Source: Nitrospira defluvii (GTDB lineage: Bacteria > Nitrospirota > Nitrospiria > Nitrospirales > Nitrospiraceae). From it: a stretch of 64,000 nt of DNA. Location of the stretch: positions 56,939 through 120,938 of the forward strand of contig NZ_CAJNBJ010000019.1 in NCBI RefSeq assembly GCF_905220995.1, in the 5' to 3' direction. Each line of letters begins with the position of its first letter. Position 1 is the first letter of the stretch. The notes below the pieces were generated by a model. It was not told where the DNA came from. It saw only the letters and a list, made by a program, of their open reading frames with translations, and did no database searches. Both the position numbers and the translations under genes were made by a program. Below are positions 7,775 to 16,533 of this stretch, piece after piece.

Positions 7775-10700
7775 ATGGGACACACACAATCCGGAAAGGT
7801 GAGCTGGGCGACATCGGAGGGCTGGGAGGTTCGTGCAACTGGCGCCGTGCGCGGAGGTCGGCGGGCAACCGCGGAAGCACCCGATCCATTTCTGAAGAAT
7901 CTCACCGCGACCAAACGCTGGCAGATCGAACAGACGCTCACCGCCACGCCGAAAGTCCGACGAGGCGAAGCCGCTGCCGCGCCCCTCACACTCGACGTAG
8001 AAGGTGGCCCCGACGACATCTACATGGTGATGACGCGTTATGCCTCCGGCGCCGTTCGGTTTCACATGCCCAGCGAGCCGGCTCGCCGGGGACGACGCAG
8101 AGGGGCACGAACCCTCTACCGGTTTTCGATTCCCATCCCCGCCGCTCCCGTTGCTGAGCCCGGTGGACGCAGAGGGTTCATCAGCGCCACCATCAAAGCA
8201 GTTGTGCTGAAAGTCGCCGGGAAAATAGCCGACTATGCGCTCGCCAAGCTGGCCCTGCTCTGGGAAACCGCGACCTGGAAGTTGAAAGGCCGACGAGAAG
8301 GATGGCTCACGGTCACCGCGGAGGGCCTCAGCAGCAACGCAGCGCTACCTGCCGCCGACTTCCGGACCCTCAGCACCACCGGTCGTAATCTCCTATTCCT
8401 GCACGGCACCTTCTCCAGTACGACCGCCGATTTCAAAGGATTGGCCAAGACACCTGGCGGCAACGGCAAGACCCTGTTCGAGGAACTGAAGGAGGTCTAC
8501 GAAAACCGGATCTATGGGTTCGATCACTTCACCCTCAGTCGCACGCCGGAAGAAAACGTCCGCATGCTGCTCGAAGCCTTGCCCGATCGCCGCACCACCT
8601 TCGACGTGATCACCCATTCGCGCGGCGGGCTCGTCCTTCGACATCTCGTCGAACGCCGCGACCGCTTCGGATCGCTGGCCGATCGATTCGCCGTCGGCCG
8701 CGCCGTGCTGGTGGCGAGCCCGAACGGCGGAACCCCCCTCGCCTCGCCGGACCACGTTACCCAGTACACGAACTGGCTATCTAACGTGATGGAGTTGTTC
8801 CCGGATAATCCGTTTACCACCGGTGTGGAGTTTGTGAGCGAAGCCCTGTCGTGGATTGCCCGTCGCCTGGTCGGCAGCCTCCCGGGCCTCGCCTCGATGG
8901 ATAACAATGGCGACATCATTCAGGCCTTGCAGGCTGCGCCAGATCCTCCGAGTGAGGCCTACTCGGCCCTTGTCGCGAATTTCGAGCCGGACGGCGCCTT
9001 ACTGCAACGAATCATCGACGCAGGGGCAGACCTCTTCTTCCCGACCGCGAACGACCTCGTTGTCCCGACCGAAGGCGGCTGGCGTGTGGATCCGCAAACG
9101 GGAGCCGCCGCTATCCCGGGGACCCGTGTCGGCTGTTTTGGGCTCGGCGGCAATCTGCCGCAACTGAATCCCGTGAACCATGTGAATTTCTTCGATGACC
9201 CCGGCACAGTGGATTTTCTCGTTCGCGCGTTACGCGGACAGGCACAGCCCATCACGCCGATCGATATCGCGCAGGACCTGCCATCGGGTAGGCGTCGCGG
9301 CGCCGCCCGCATGCAACCACCGGCAGTCGCCGTAGCCTCCGGGAAACGCGGAGAGCCGACAGTACCCAGAGCGACGGTCTCTCCCGTCCGGCAGCAGGCA
9401 CCGACCGAGATGCCGACAGCCACTCCGGAGCCGGAAGATGTGTTCCATATCGCCTTGATCGCTCCCACGCAGGGTGCGGACGTCGCACAATTGATCGCCA
9501 CCTTCCGCAATGCGCGGGTCATGGAGTATCTGCGCACCGGAGGGAAAGCCACAGCCGCCTCGACGAAACGTCGCGGCTCCACCACTGCGGCCACAACTCA
9601 GTGGGATCTCATCAAGGCCGGACAGGCGCACATCCAAGGGTACATCGACGGCGACCCCGCCTATCCGCAACTACCGAACGAGTCCGCGCTGCAACGCATG
9701 GGCGGCGCCCTCTTCGAAGCTCTCTTTCCCGACCAGGTGCGGCGGCTCTATGACGCCGCGCGGTCGGAGCAAGTGAATCGCCGCCTCAACCTGATCTTCA
9801 CCTCCGACATCGGGTGGATTGCCGACCAGTCGTGGGAATTCATCTACGACCCCGACCGGAGAACGTTCCTGGCGCTCGAAGAAATCAATTTCACCCGTAA
9901 CGTGCTGACCGCCATTCCAGCCGAACGCATTCCAGCCCGCGAAGGCATGCGTATCCTGGTCGTGGTGGCTCAACCGCTTGGTCTCGGTACGCTGTCGGTG
10001 GAGGAAGAGGCCGATGTCATTCAAAGCGGATTCCGCCGACTCCTCGACGCGGGACTGGCCGAGGTTGAACTATTGCTTGACGCCACCCCGGAACTGCTCC
10101 ACCGCCGCCTGGAAAGCGCTGACGCCCCCTTCGACATTCTACATTTCATCGGCCACGGCGAATACGACGAACAGAGCGACTGCGGTTATCTCATGTTTGA
10201 AAACCAGGACGGCGGCGAACAACGGTTGGATTCCTCCACCCTGCGCCAGATCGTCTGCCGTCGAGGCATCAGGCTGGTCTGCTTGAACGCCTGTGAAACC
10301 GGCCGGGGCGGCCGCCAGGATTTCAGTCGCGGCGTGGCGCAGGCCCTCATTGCCGGCGGCGTCCCGGCGGTGGTCGCGAACCAGTATCCGGTGCTGGACG
10401 TCTCCGCCACGGCCTTCTCCCGTCACTTCTACTGGGCGCTGGCCATGGGACACAGCATCGGCGATGCCGCTCGCGAGGCGCGGGTGTCGGTCAATTACTC
10501 CATCTCCGGAGAAGCCATCGATTGGGCGGTACCGGTCGTCTTTGCGCGCAATCCTGCCCAACATCTCTGCCTCCCGAGAACGGCCGCCGACTATGAGCGC
10601 ACCAGAAGCGCAGCCGTACGCAGCCGGCGACGCGCCGTGGGGGATCGCGTCAGAATCGGAATCTGGAATGCCCATCGCATGATTCCGCATCTTCCGGACA

Positions 10701-11227
10701 TCTGCGAACGCCTCACCCAGGTCCAAACGCGCTACGCCTTCGAAACCGTCTCGTTTCCCGCACCGATCGGGACCTGGCGGCGGGAGCAGGAGAAGGATCA
10801 GGCCTTCGTGGTCGCAGAAACGCTCTATGAGCGATTGAAATCGAAACCGAAAGAACTCGCCGTCAACCAGCTCATCTGCATGATCAACTTTCCGATGAAG
10901 GATGCGCGGACCAGCTATCTGTACTATTGGCGGCGGGACCCGCTGATCGTGACCTCAACGTTTGAGCTGCTCGAACAACTCAACGAGCGGGAATTCACGG
11001 TCGAGCGGATGATGGCGCATCTGGCGGCCGCAGTCGTCGCAGGCATTCCGCCACATCCACGCCGGGTGGGACCTGCCGATTGCCCGCTTTTTTTCAACGA
11101 GAAACGGGACATCAAGTCGATCGCCGGGCGGCTCAGGTTTTGTACGAACTGTCGGAAGCAGTTTTCGGATAGGGAGGCGCGTGAACGACTGGCAGCAGCC
11201 GAACAGATCCTTGCGGCCTACCCTTGA
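7775..11227 (+). CDS. Alpha/beta hydrolase-CHAT protease fusion protein
   Basis: 1150 residues. After about 200 residues with no recognised domain comes an alpha/beta hydrolase (about 205-490): LLFLHGTFSS supplies the oxyanion region, Ser282 in THSRGG is the expected nucleophile, and acidic (FFPTANDLVVP) and His (NPVNHVNFFDD) candidates follow. A Pro-rich linker leads to a CHAT caspase-like domain (about 690-930) with His794 in FIGHGEYDE and Cys840 in CLNACETGRGG, the usual catalytic pair. The C-terminal 200 residues are unassigned and include a CTNC pair. There is no signal peptide, so it should be cytoplasmic. AGGA nine bases upstream supports the start. CHAT proteases act in programmed death or defence in several systems; here substrate and trigger are unknown. 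TPR-type genes flank it on both sides, which may or may not matter. Confidence 0.86.
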   Translation: MGHTQSGKVSWATSEGWEVRATGAVRGGRRATAEAPDPFLKNLTATKRWQIEQTLTATPKVRRGEAAAAPLTLDVEGGPDDIYMVMTRYASGAVRFHMPSEPARRGRRRGARTLYRFSIPIPAAPVAEPGGRRGFISATIKAVVLKVAGKIADYALAKLALLWETATWKLKGRREGWLTVTAEGLSSNAALPAADFRTLSTTGRNLLFLHGTFSSTTADFKGLAKTPGGNGKTLFEELKEVYENRIYGFDHFTLSRTPEENVRMLLEALPDRRTTFDVITHSRGGLVLRHLVERRDRFGSLADRFAVGRAVLVASPNGGTPLASPDHVTQYTNWLSNVMELFPDNPFTTGVEFVSEALSWIARRLVGSLPGLASMDNNGDIIQALQAAPDPPSEAYSALVANFEPDGALLQRIIDAGADLFFPTANDLVVPTEGGWRVDPQTGAAAIPGTRVGCFGLGGNLPQLNPVNHVNFFDDPGTVDFLVRALRGQAQPITPIDIAQDLPSGRRRGAARMQPPAVAVASGKRGEPTVPRATVSPVRQQAPTEMPTATPEPEDVFHIALIAPTQGADVAQLIATFRNARVMEYLRTGGKATAASTKRRGSTTAATTQWDLIKAGQAHIQGYIDGDPAYPQLPNESALQRMGGALFEALFPDQVRRLYDAARSEQVNRRLNLIFTSDIGWIADQSWEFIYDPDRRTFLALEEINFTRNVLTAIPAERIPAREGMRILVVVAQPLGLGTLSVEEEADVIQSGFRRLLDAGLAEVELLLDATPELLHRRLESADAPFDILHFIGHGEYDEQSDCGYLMFENQDGGEQRLDSSTLRQIVCRRGIRLVCLNACETGRGGRQDFSRGVAQALIAGGVPAVVANQYPVLDVSATAFSRHFYWALAMGHSIGDAAREARVSVNYSISGEAIDWAVPVVFARNPAQHLCLPRTAADYERTRSAAVRSRRRAVGDRVRIGIWNAHRMIPHLPDICERLTQVQTRYAFETVSFPAPIGTWRREQEKDQAFVVAETLYERLKSKPKELAVNQLICMINFPMKDARTSYLYYWRRDPLIVTSTFELLEQLNEREFTVERMMAHLAAAVVAGIPPHPRRVGPADCPLFFNEKRDIKSIAGRLRFCTNCRKQFSDREARERLAAAEQILAAYP

Positions 11228-11441
11228 GCAACGCGCCTGACGAGCCGTGAAACCTTCCCCACGACCTTGGGCACAATCTCCGGCTGTCGATGTTCAGACG
11301 CAGTCGCCAAGACAGGCATTGTGCTGCAGCACGAGTCGCCGTTTTGAGCGGCATAACATCGTGCCGGAAGTCACAGGCGCCCCCGATCTCCGGCAGCAAT
11401 TCTTCGTCATTTCTTTGCTCTACAAGAAGGAGGAATGCCCA

Positions 11442-12266
11442 ATGACCCGACCAACCGCCGCACTGATCGCAGGACTCCTGATTACAGTGACTGCCGCGCT
11501 GCTGCTGCCGGTCTCTTCCTCTTGGGCGGGAACGGGCGCCGTTCGACCAGGAAGCGGGTATTCCATCGCTTCCAACCCGTTGGATGATCACAATCCTCAA
11601 TATACATGGAACGATTCCCGGACCTATGTCATCGCCGGCTGTGTGCCGAAGAATCTGCCCTATCCGGGACTCGTCGGCTCCGTGTGGACGGCCTGCAACG
11701 ATCTGGACTATGCCAAGGATAAGGTGGTGGAAAGCCCGTTCGTCTCCTGTCTGGAGATGTTTACGGATGGTGTGCTGCACGGGCTCTTTATCGAGGAAGT
11801 GAACAACCGCACGTGGGAATCCTTCCGCTTTTCCTGCCGGGAATTGCAAGCAGACGGCACGGTCGGATCTCGTTCAGAGAAGAGCAAGTTTCTGTTCAAC
11901 TACGAAAAAGACGGCACCCTGTTCGAAACCTCAGCGCCGATGAATCGGCTCGTCATGGGACTGCACGAGGTCTACAACAAGTTGCAGCTTCGAGAGAGCC
12001 TCCTCCAGGTAGGCCTCGAACATGCAACGGCGGCCGATATCCACGAAAACGGATCGAAGGGAAAAGATCCGGCCTCCATCCTGGTCAGCCCTAGAGTGCC
12101 CGACGCGTTTGGATTAGGGGGGCTGGTGGGCAGTCATGATTGGCAGTGCCCTCCGGGGATGATCGTGACCGGCGCCGCGATCGGCCATGTTCCCGATAAG
12201 AAAGAGAAGCATACGCGGCCGGTCTACCTCCTCCTGGAATGCCGGAAGCTCTTTCATGGAGACTGA
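11442..12266 (+). CDS. Exported protein of unknown function
   Basis: 274 residues from an ATG preceded by AAGAAGGAGG. The N-terminus MTRPTAALIAGLLITVTAAL is a clear signal peptide, cut probably after SSWA/G. The mature part contains four or more Cys (AGCVPKN, VWTACNDLD, PFVSCLEM, FSCRELQ, WQCPPG, LECRKL), consistent with disulfides outside the cytoplasm. I do not recognise the family. It is 214 bases after the CHAT gene, same strand, and probably has its own promoter. Confidence 0.68.
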   Translation: MTRPTAALIAGLLITVTAALLLPVSSSWAGTGAVRPGSGYSIASNPLDDHNPQYTWNDSRTYVIAGCVPKNLPYPGLVGSVWTACNDLDYAKDKVVESPFVSCLEMFTDGVLHGLFIEEVNNRTWESFRFSCRELQADGTVGSRSEKSKFLFNYEKDGTLFETSAPMNRLVMGLHEVYNKLQLRESLLQVGLEHATAADIHENGSKGKDPASILVSPRVPDAFGLGGLVGSHDWQCPPGMIVTGAAIGHVPDKKEKHTRPVYLLLECRKLFHGD

Positions 12267-12439
12267 GCGAGAAGAGGAGCGTCGTTCGCACATCGTGTGA
12301 GCGTGGCGAAAGAAAATGCTGTCCCGACTGATTTCTTTTTGAGCACCCATCTCTTTTGCGAGCGAGTCCTGGCACCATTTCATTTTTCGATTAATCCATG
12401 ACGACAATATCGTTTCGAGATAGGCTGTGTACCGTGACG

Positions 12440-13663
12440 ATGAGGATCAGCACGGTCATGGTGACCGGCATCGCTTTGCTCCTGACGGCTTGTCCACATC
12501 CCCACGTATCTTCCCCGCCCTCCTTTCCGCCTTCCTGGGAAACGCTCATTCACAAGGGTGACATCGAACAGGAGCATTGGCGATATGCTGAAGCCGAATA
12601 CTACTATTCGCAAGCCGTCAAACGCGCTCAGGAGTTCGGAGCCGAGGACGCTCGCTTGGCAAGGTCGCTACGGAGCCTCTCCTCCGTCACCTCAAGAAGG
12701 GGCAACTATGCCGCCGCCTGGGCCTATGCCGAGCAGGCACTTGGCATATATCGGCATCTCTTCGGGCCTGAGAGCGGTGAAGTTGGGATGACAGAGTCCA
12801 TGCTGGGGAACATTGCTGGAGACCATGGATCACTCGGCGAAGCCAAACAACTGTACACGCAATCGCAGAGGCACATTGCTGCAGCATACGGCCCTCAAGA
12901 CCCTCGCCTAGGCGAGCCGATGATGGGCTTGGCCAGTCTATACCTGATGACTAATCGCGTGGGCGAAGCAGAGAGTCTGGTGCGACAGGTCGTCACACTG
13001 TGGGCGAAATCTGAGAGTCCTGATCCATCCAAACTGTGCCTGGCCCTTCGCCATCTCGGCGCCCTCCTACTCACGCAAAATCGACTGGACGAGGCAGAGC
13101 CGATCTTGAAACGGTCTTATGAAACCGCGCAGAAGCGACTAGGCGACAATCATCCTCAAACTGCCGCCAGTCTTTCTACCTGGTCGGCCCTTCAGCTTGT
13201 TCGTGGGCATCCGGAAGAAGCGGAGCCACTCTACGGCCAAGTCATCCACATGGTGGAGCGAAGCTCCGGGACGTCTCACCCAGAAGTGGCCGTCGCACTG
13301 ACGAATCATGCAGAGGCGCTGTTCGCCATCAAACACTATGCCCATGCGGAGCAACAGCTCCGCCGAGCCATAGCGATTTATGAGCAGCAGACTGGTCCGA
13401 GTTCCACAAAGCTTGCCAATACGCTAGTGTCTCTGGCGGTTGCGGTTTGGAAGCAGGGACGCAGGGACGCGGAGCCTCTGTTCACGCGTGGCCTGACGCT
13501 TACAGAAAGCACCTACGGTCCCGATCATCTCGCCCTTGCCAAGGCCCTAGGCCTCTATGCGCAGTTTCTTCGGGATCAAAACCGGAATGCTGAGGCGGAT
13601 GCCTTTGCGGAGAGAGCCGAGTCCATTCGGGCCAAGAGTACGCCGGGCCATCCCACGTCCTAA
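12440..13663 (+). CDS. TPR-repeat lipoprotein (kinesin light chain-like)
   Basis: About 407 residues. The start at MRISTVMVTGIALLLTAC gives a compact lipoprotein signal with the lipid-anchored Cys; an ATG 42 bases upstream (12398) is also in frame. The rest is a string of roughly eight tetratricopeptide repeats of 40-42 residues of the kinesin-light-chain type (AYAEQALGIYRHLFGPES, LKRSYETAQKRLGDNHP, LRRAIAIYEQQTGPSS, LAKALGLYAQFLRDQNRNAEAD). Such repeats bind protein partners; this one should sit in the periplasm or on the outer membrane. Confidence 0.82.
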   Translation: MRISTVMVTGIALLLTACPHPHVSSPPSFPPSWETLIHKGDIEQEHWRYAEAEYYYSQAVKRAQEFGAEDARLARSLRSLSSVTSRRGNYAAAWAYAEQALGIYRHLFGPESGEVGMTESMLGNIAGDHGSLGEAKQLYTQSQRHIAAAYGPQDPRLGEPMMGLASLYLMTNRVGEAESLVRQVVTLWAKSESPDPSKLCLALRHLGALLLTQNRLDEAEPILKRSYETAQKRLGDNHPQTAASLSTWSALQLVRGHPEEAEPLYGQVIHMVERSSGTSHPEVAVALTNHAEALFAIKHYAHAEQQLRRAIAIYEQQTGPSSTKLANTLVSLAVAVWKQGRRDAEPLFTRGLTLTESTYGPDHLALAKALGLYAQFLRDQNRNAEADAFAERAESIRAKSTPGHPTS

Positions 13664-13727
13664 TGCCGCACCCACAGTCGAGCATCCGATACGCCCGCAG
13701 CTCACCCCTTCCAGGAGGAGACACTTC

Positions 13728-14201
13728 ATGCCCCACCGGCTGTTGAGCCTTGGATTGACGCTGTGCTTATTGGGGATGCCGGGATGCTTCTCTCACATCC
13801 CCTTTCAAGAGGCTCCTTCTCCCACAGCGGACCAAACCGTGCTCTATATCTATCGACCCGATTCTCCGCCGGCGCTTCGTAAGGCCACCGTGTATATCAA
13901 TGACCAACAGGTGGGCGACCTCGCCTCGAAAGAATTTACCTGGATCAGCCTTCCAGCAGGCTCATACGTTCTGCACGTGAAATGGTCGCCCGAACTGTTT
14001 ATCTCGACGGAAAATATCAACGTGCACATCCGTGAGAAGGAAACGGTCTTTGTGAAAATCGAACCGGCCACGGTCGTCTTCCTCGGTGGGAGCGTGGTCA
14101 AGGTCCGGCTCACTGGCGGCAACCATCCCGACCAAATCACCCGTGTGTGGCCATTGAATTACGTGAAATCGAACGCACTCACGGTGAAACCGCTCGAATA
14201 G
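13728..14201 (+). CDS. DUF2846-type lipoprotein
   Basis: 157 residues from an ATG with AGGAGGAG seven bases upstream. Signal peptide with lipobox (LLGMPGCFSH). The body (TVLYIYRPDSP, ATVYINDQQVGDL, EFTWISLPAGSYVLHVKW) is characteristic of DUF2846, small beta-rich lipoproteins of unknown role. It follows the TPR lipoprotein after 64 bases on the same strand, and the two may be co-transcribed. Confidence 0.75.
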   Translation: MPHRLLSLGLTLCLLGMPGCFSHIPFQEAPSPTADQTVLYIYRPDSPPALRKATVYINDQQVGDLASKEFTWISLPAGSYVLHVKWSPELFISTENINVHIREKETVFVKIEPATVVFLGGSVVKVRLTGGNHPDQITRVWPLNYVKSNALTVKPLE

Positions 14202-14395
14202 TCCGCCGCCCGGCTGGTCGGCGATCACAATGTACTTGGTGCCCGCCGCCATTCATCGATCGGCGTATTCGAGACAGTACCGGCGCTGCCGCAAGGTTTT
14301 AGAAGGCACGAGGGTGGGAGATCTGCCTGCACAGCCCCATTGGATGGATGAGGCAAACAACGGCAGACCGTGACGCGAGCACAATCGGCATCAAC

Positions 14396-15232
14396 CTATT
14401 TTAGGCTAAACTCCCGCACCGCTTTGGCAAGATCCCCCGGCGTGCCGATATCGATATAGGTATCGTGAGGGAAAATCACGCTGTGCAGAACCAGCCCCGC
14501 CTTGAGCGCGGCCTGCAGCACGACGCCCACAGCGAGATCTCCGCCCAGATCATGGGCGGGATTGGCCAATTGCGCCAAATTGCGGCGTGTCTCCTCTGCG
14601 CGCAGAAAGTGGTGGAGAAACTGCGAGAAGGTGGGCGTCCAAACCGCGCAGCACCAGCCGTAGATCAACGTCGTCGCTGCCGGTTTCATCACAATATTCC
14701 GCACGAGGCCGTCGGCATCGCACTCCACCATGTCCCACACGCGGTGGTCATATACCCGATGCAGGCCTAAGACCACATCCGCGCCGGTTCGCTCCTGCGC
14801 TGCGATCAACTGTCGATAGGCATCGTCGGGCCCGAACACAATATCCGGAAAGCCAAACGCCACGCATTTCTGTTCGATAAACGGATAGGCGCGATCGATG
14901 GTATCCGGCGGCCCCAGCGATCCGCCGATCACGAGATAGGCCAGCGACAGACCGACCAGGTCGCCCTCTCGAAAATAGTTCGGAATGTCCCATTTGCCGT
15001 CTTTGATCACGAAGAAGGCCTTCGTGATTCCGGCGACCCGGAATTTTTCCAGTAAGTAGTGGGCCGCGACTTTCGGACGCGGCAGCCCGGTCTTCTCGTC
15101 GAGGGCGAAGCCGACGGGATAGACTTCCTTGCTGCAGGGGAACGGCTGCAGCCGTTTGGCTTGGCCCGCGGCGGGAATCAAGCCGACGACTTCAAGGGCC
15201 GTCCGTGAAGGTGGTGTGTTCGTCTGCGTCAT
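14396..15232 (-). CDS. Nucleotidyltransferase (sugar-1-phosphate type)
   Basis: 278 residues. The N-terminal GLIPAAGQAKRLQPFPCSKEVYPV is the nucleotide-binding signature of sugar-phosphate nucleotidyltransferases (GxxAAGxxxRL...PK), with Glu in place of the usual Lys-Pro context. Later GFPDIVFGPDDAY supplies the metal-binding acidic motif, and DTYIDIGTPGDLAKAV is the typical C-terminal end. It probably joins a sugar phosphate to a nucleotide; substrate cannot be set from sequence alone. It lacks a good ribosome site at the chosen ATG. It is 72 bases after the methyltransferase gene and may share its transcript. Confidence 0.8.
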   Translation of the reverse strand: MTQTNTPPSRTALEVVGLIPAAGQAKRLQPFPCSKEVYPVGFALDEKTGLPRPKVAAHYLLEKFRVAGITKAFFVIKDGKWDIPNYFREGDLVGLSLAYLVIGGSLGPPDTIDRAYPFIEQKCVAFGFPDIVFGPDDAYRQLIAAQERTGADVVLGLHRVYDHRVWDMVECDADGLVRNIVMKPAATTLIYGWCCAVWTPTFSQFLHHFLRAEETRRNLAQLANPAHDLGGDLAVGVVLQAALKAGLVLHSVIFPHDTYIDIGTPGDLAKAVREFSLK

Positions 15233-15304
15233 CGGGCGGGCATTATCTCCGGTTTCGCCTCACCTGTCCATGCCGCCGCCGGCTTCGCCGACTCCGGTTC
15301 CCCA

Positions 15305-16495
15305 TCACGAATTCTCACCTACGATCTCCCGGTAATACTGTTCCAGCATCCCCCGCCGGGCCGCTTCCACGACCACCAACTGACGCTGATCGAAGGTATT
15401 GGCGACATACAGGTACATGAGATCTCCGCTCAAGCCCTGTTCAACGTGTAGTTGCCGGCCGTCGGCCTCATCCCTGGTCACTTCACGCACAACCTGCCGC
15501 GCCGGCAACTGCGCCCATGCCACCTGAGCCGAGGGCCAATGGTTCTCATACAGCGGAGCCTCGTCAGTGCCGCGGGCCTGCATGATCGCGGAAAGATCCA
15601 GTTGAGCTCCTTCATCCGGCTCGGGCTGCTCGTCCCAGAGGAACGACGCCGGACCTCGCGAGAGGATGTACAGGGGACCATCCTCCGTGATCTCTTCCAC
15701 CGAGGCATAGCGGATCGGTTCCGGCCTGAGTAAGGGAAATAACCCCCGGGCTGCCAGGGCCCGTTGAAACGGGATGCGGCGGGAGAGCAACCGCGCTTTC
15801 TCGAACAGGATCGCCCGGCCGCCGGGAGCCAGTGCCACAGACAGCCGATCCAAGCGAGGTCCGATCCCCGTTCGCGCCTCGAATGCCTCTTGTGTGAGCG
15901 GATCGCTATCCCGATCGAACGTCGCCCATGACCGGCTCGGCACCCCAAGGTCCCGCTCGGATTGAAACAGCACATGGGTTGCGATGACCGCCGGGTACCG
16001 CTCCGGAAGGGCGTCCTTCTCAAGGTCGTAGCATTCGAACCGCACGTTGTCTAATCCCAATTCTTTGGCGCGTCGGCGGGCCTGGTCGATCGAGGCACTC
16101 GACCGGTCGATCCCGATGACCCAGCAGGTCGGATGCTGAGCCGCATAGAACGTGGTCAGGATGCCGATACCGCACCCGGCGTCGAGAATCGGCTGGTCCG
16201 GATCGAGCACCGCCGAGATTCGAGACCCGACCTCGAGGTAATAATCGTAGCGCTGGCTATAGAGTGCGGGGATGAGGGAAGGTTGGGCCGTCAGATCGTA
16301 AAAGGCCTGGTCGGCGGCGCTGCCTCCCTGCCGCCTGGTTTCCACGGCACGGTGGAGTGCGTCTAGGTCATTCCGACTGAACGTGCGTTGTTGCCAGGCG
16401 AAGTAGTCGCGGTCGGAGGTGAAGCGGCGGAGGCCCCAGGCCTTGAGGTGTTGCTCCAGCGACGTTCGTATCTCGTCATTCGAGTCGCCAGGCAC
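15305..16495 (-). CDS. SAM-dependent methyltransferase
   Basis: 396 residues starting at GTG with AGAGGA five bases upstream. Motif I ILDAGCGIGILTTF, motif II VIGIDRSSASIDQARRR and motif III FECYDLEKDALPERYPAVIATHVL mark a class I methyltransferase fold in the middle of the chain (about 110-250). About 110 residues come before it and 120 after, with no recognised domain. The substrate is unknown. It lies between proA and a nucleotidyltransferase on the same strand. Confidence 0.82.
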   Translation of the reverse strand: MPGDSNDEIRTSLEQHLKAWGLRRFTSDRDYFAWQQRTFSRNDLDALHRAVETRRQGGSAADQAFYDLTAQPSLIPALYSQRYDYYLEVGSRISAVLDPDQPILDAGCGIGILTTFYAAQHPTCWVIGIDRSSASIDQARRRAKELGLDNVRFECYDLEKDALPERYPAVIATHVLFQSERDLGVPSRSWATFDRDSDPLTQEAFEARTGIGPRLDRLSVALAPGGRAILFEKARLLSRRIPFQRALAARGLFPLLRPEPIRYASVEEITEDGPLYILSRGPASFLWDEQPEPDEGAQLDLSAIMQARGTDEAPLYENHWPSAQVAWAQLPARQVVREVTRDEADGRQLHVEQGLSGDLMYLYVANTFDQRQLVVVEAARRGMLEQYYREIVGENS

Positions 16496-16533
16496 AAAGT
16501 CCTCTTCCCGAAAAACGCGTCACGATTCGCGCC

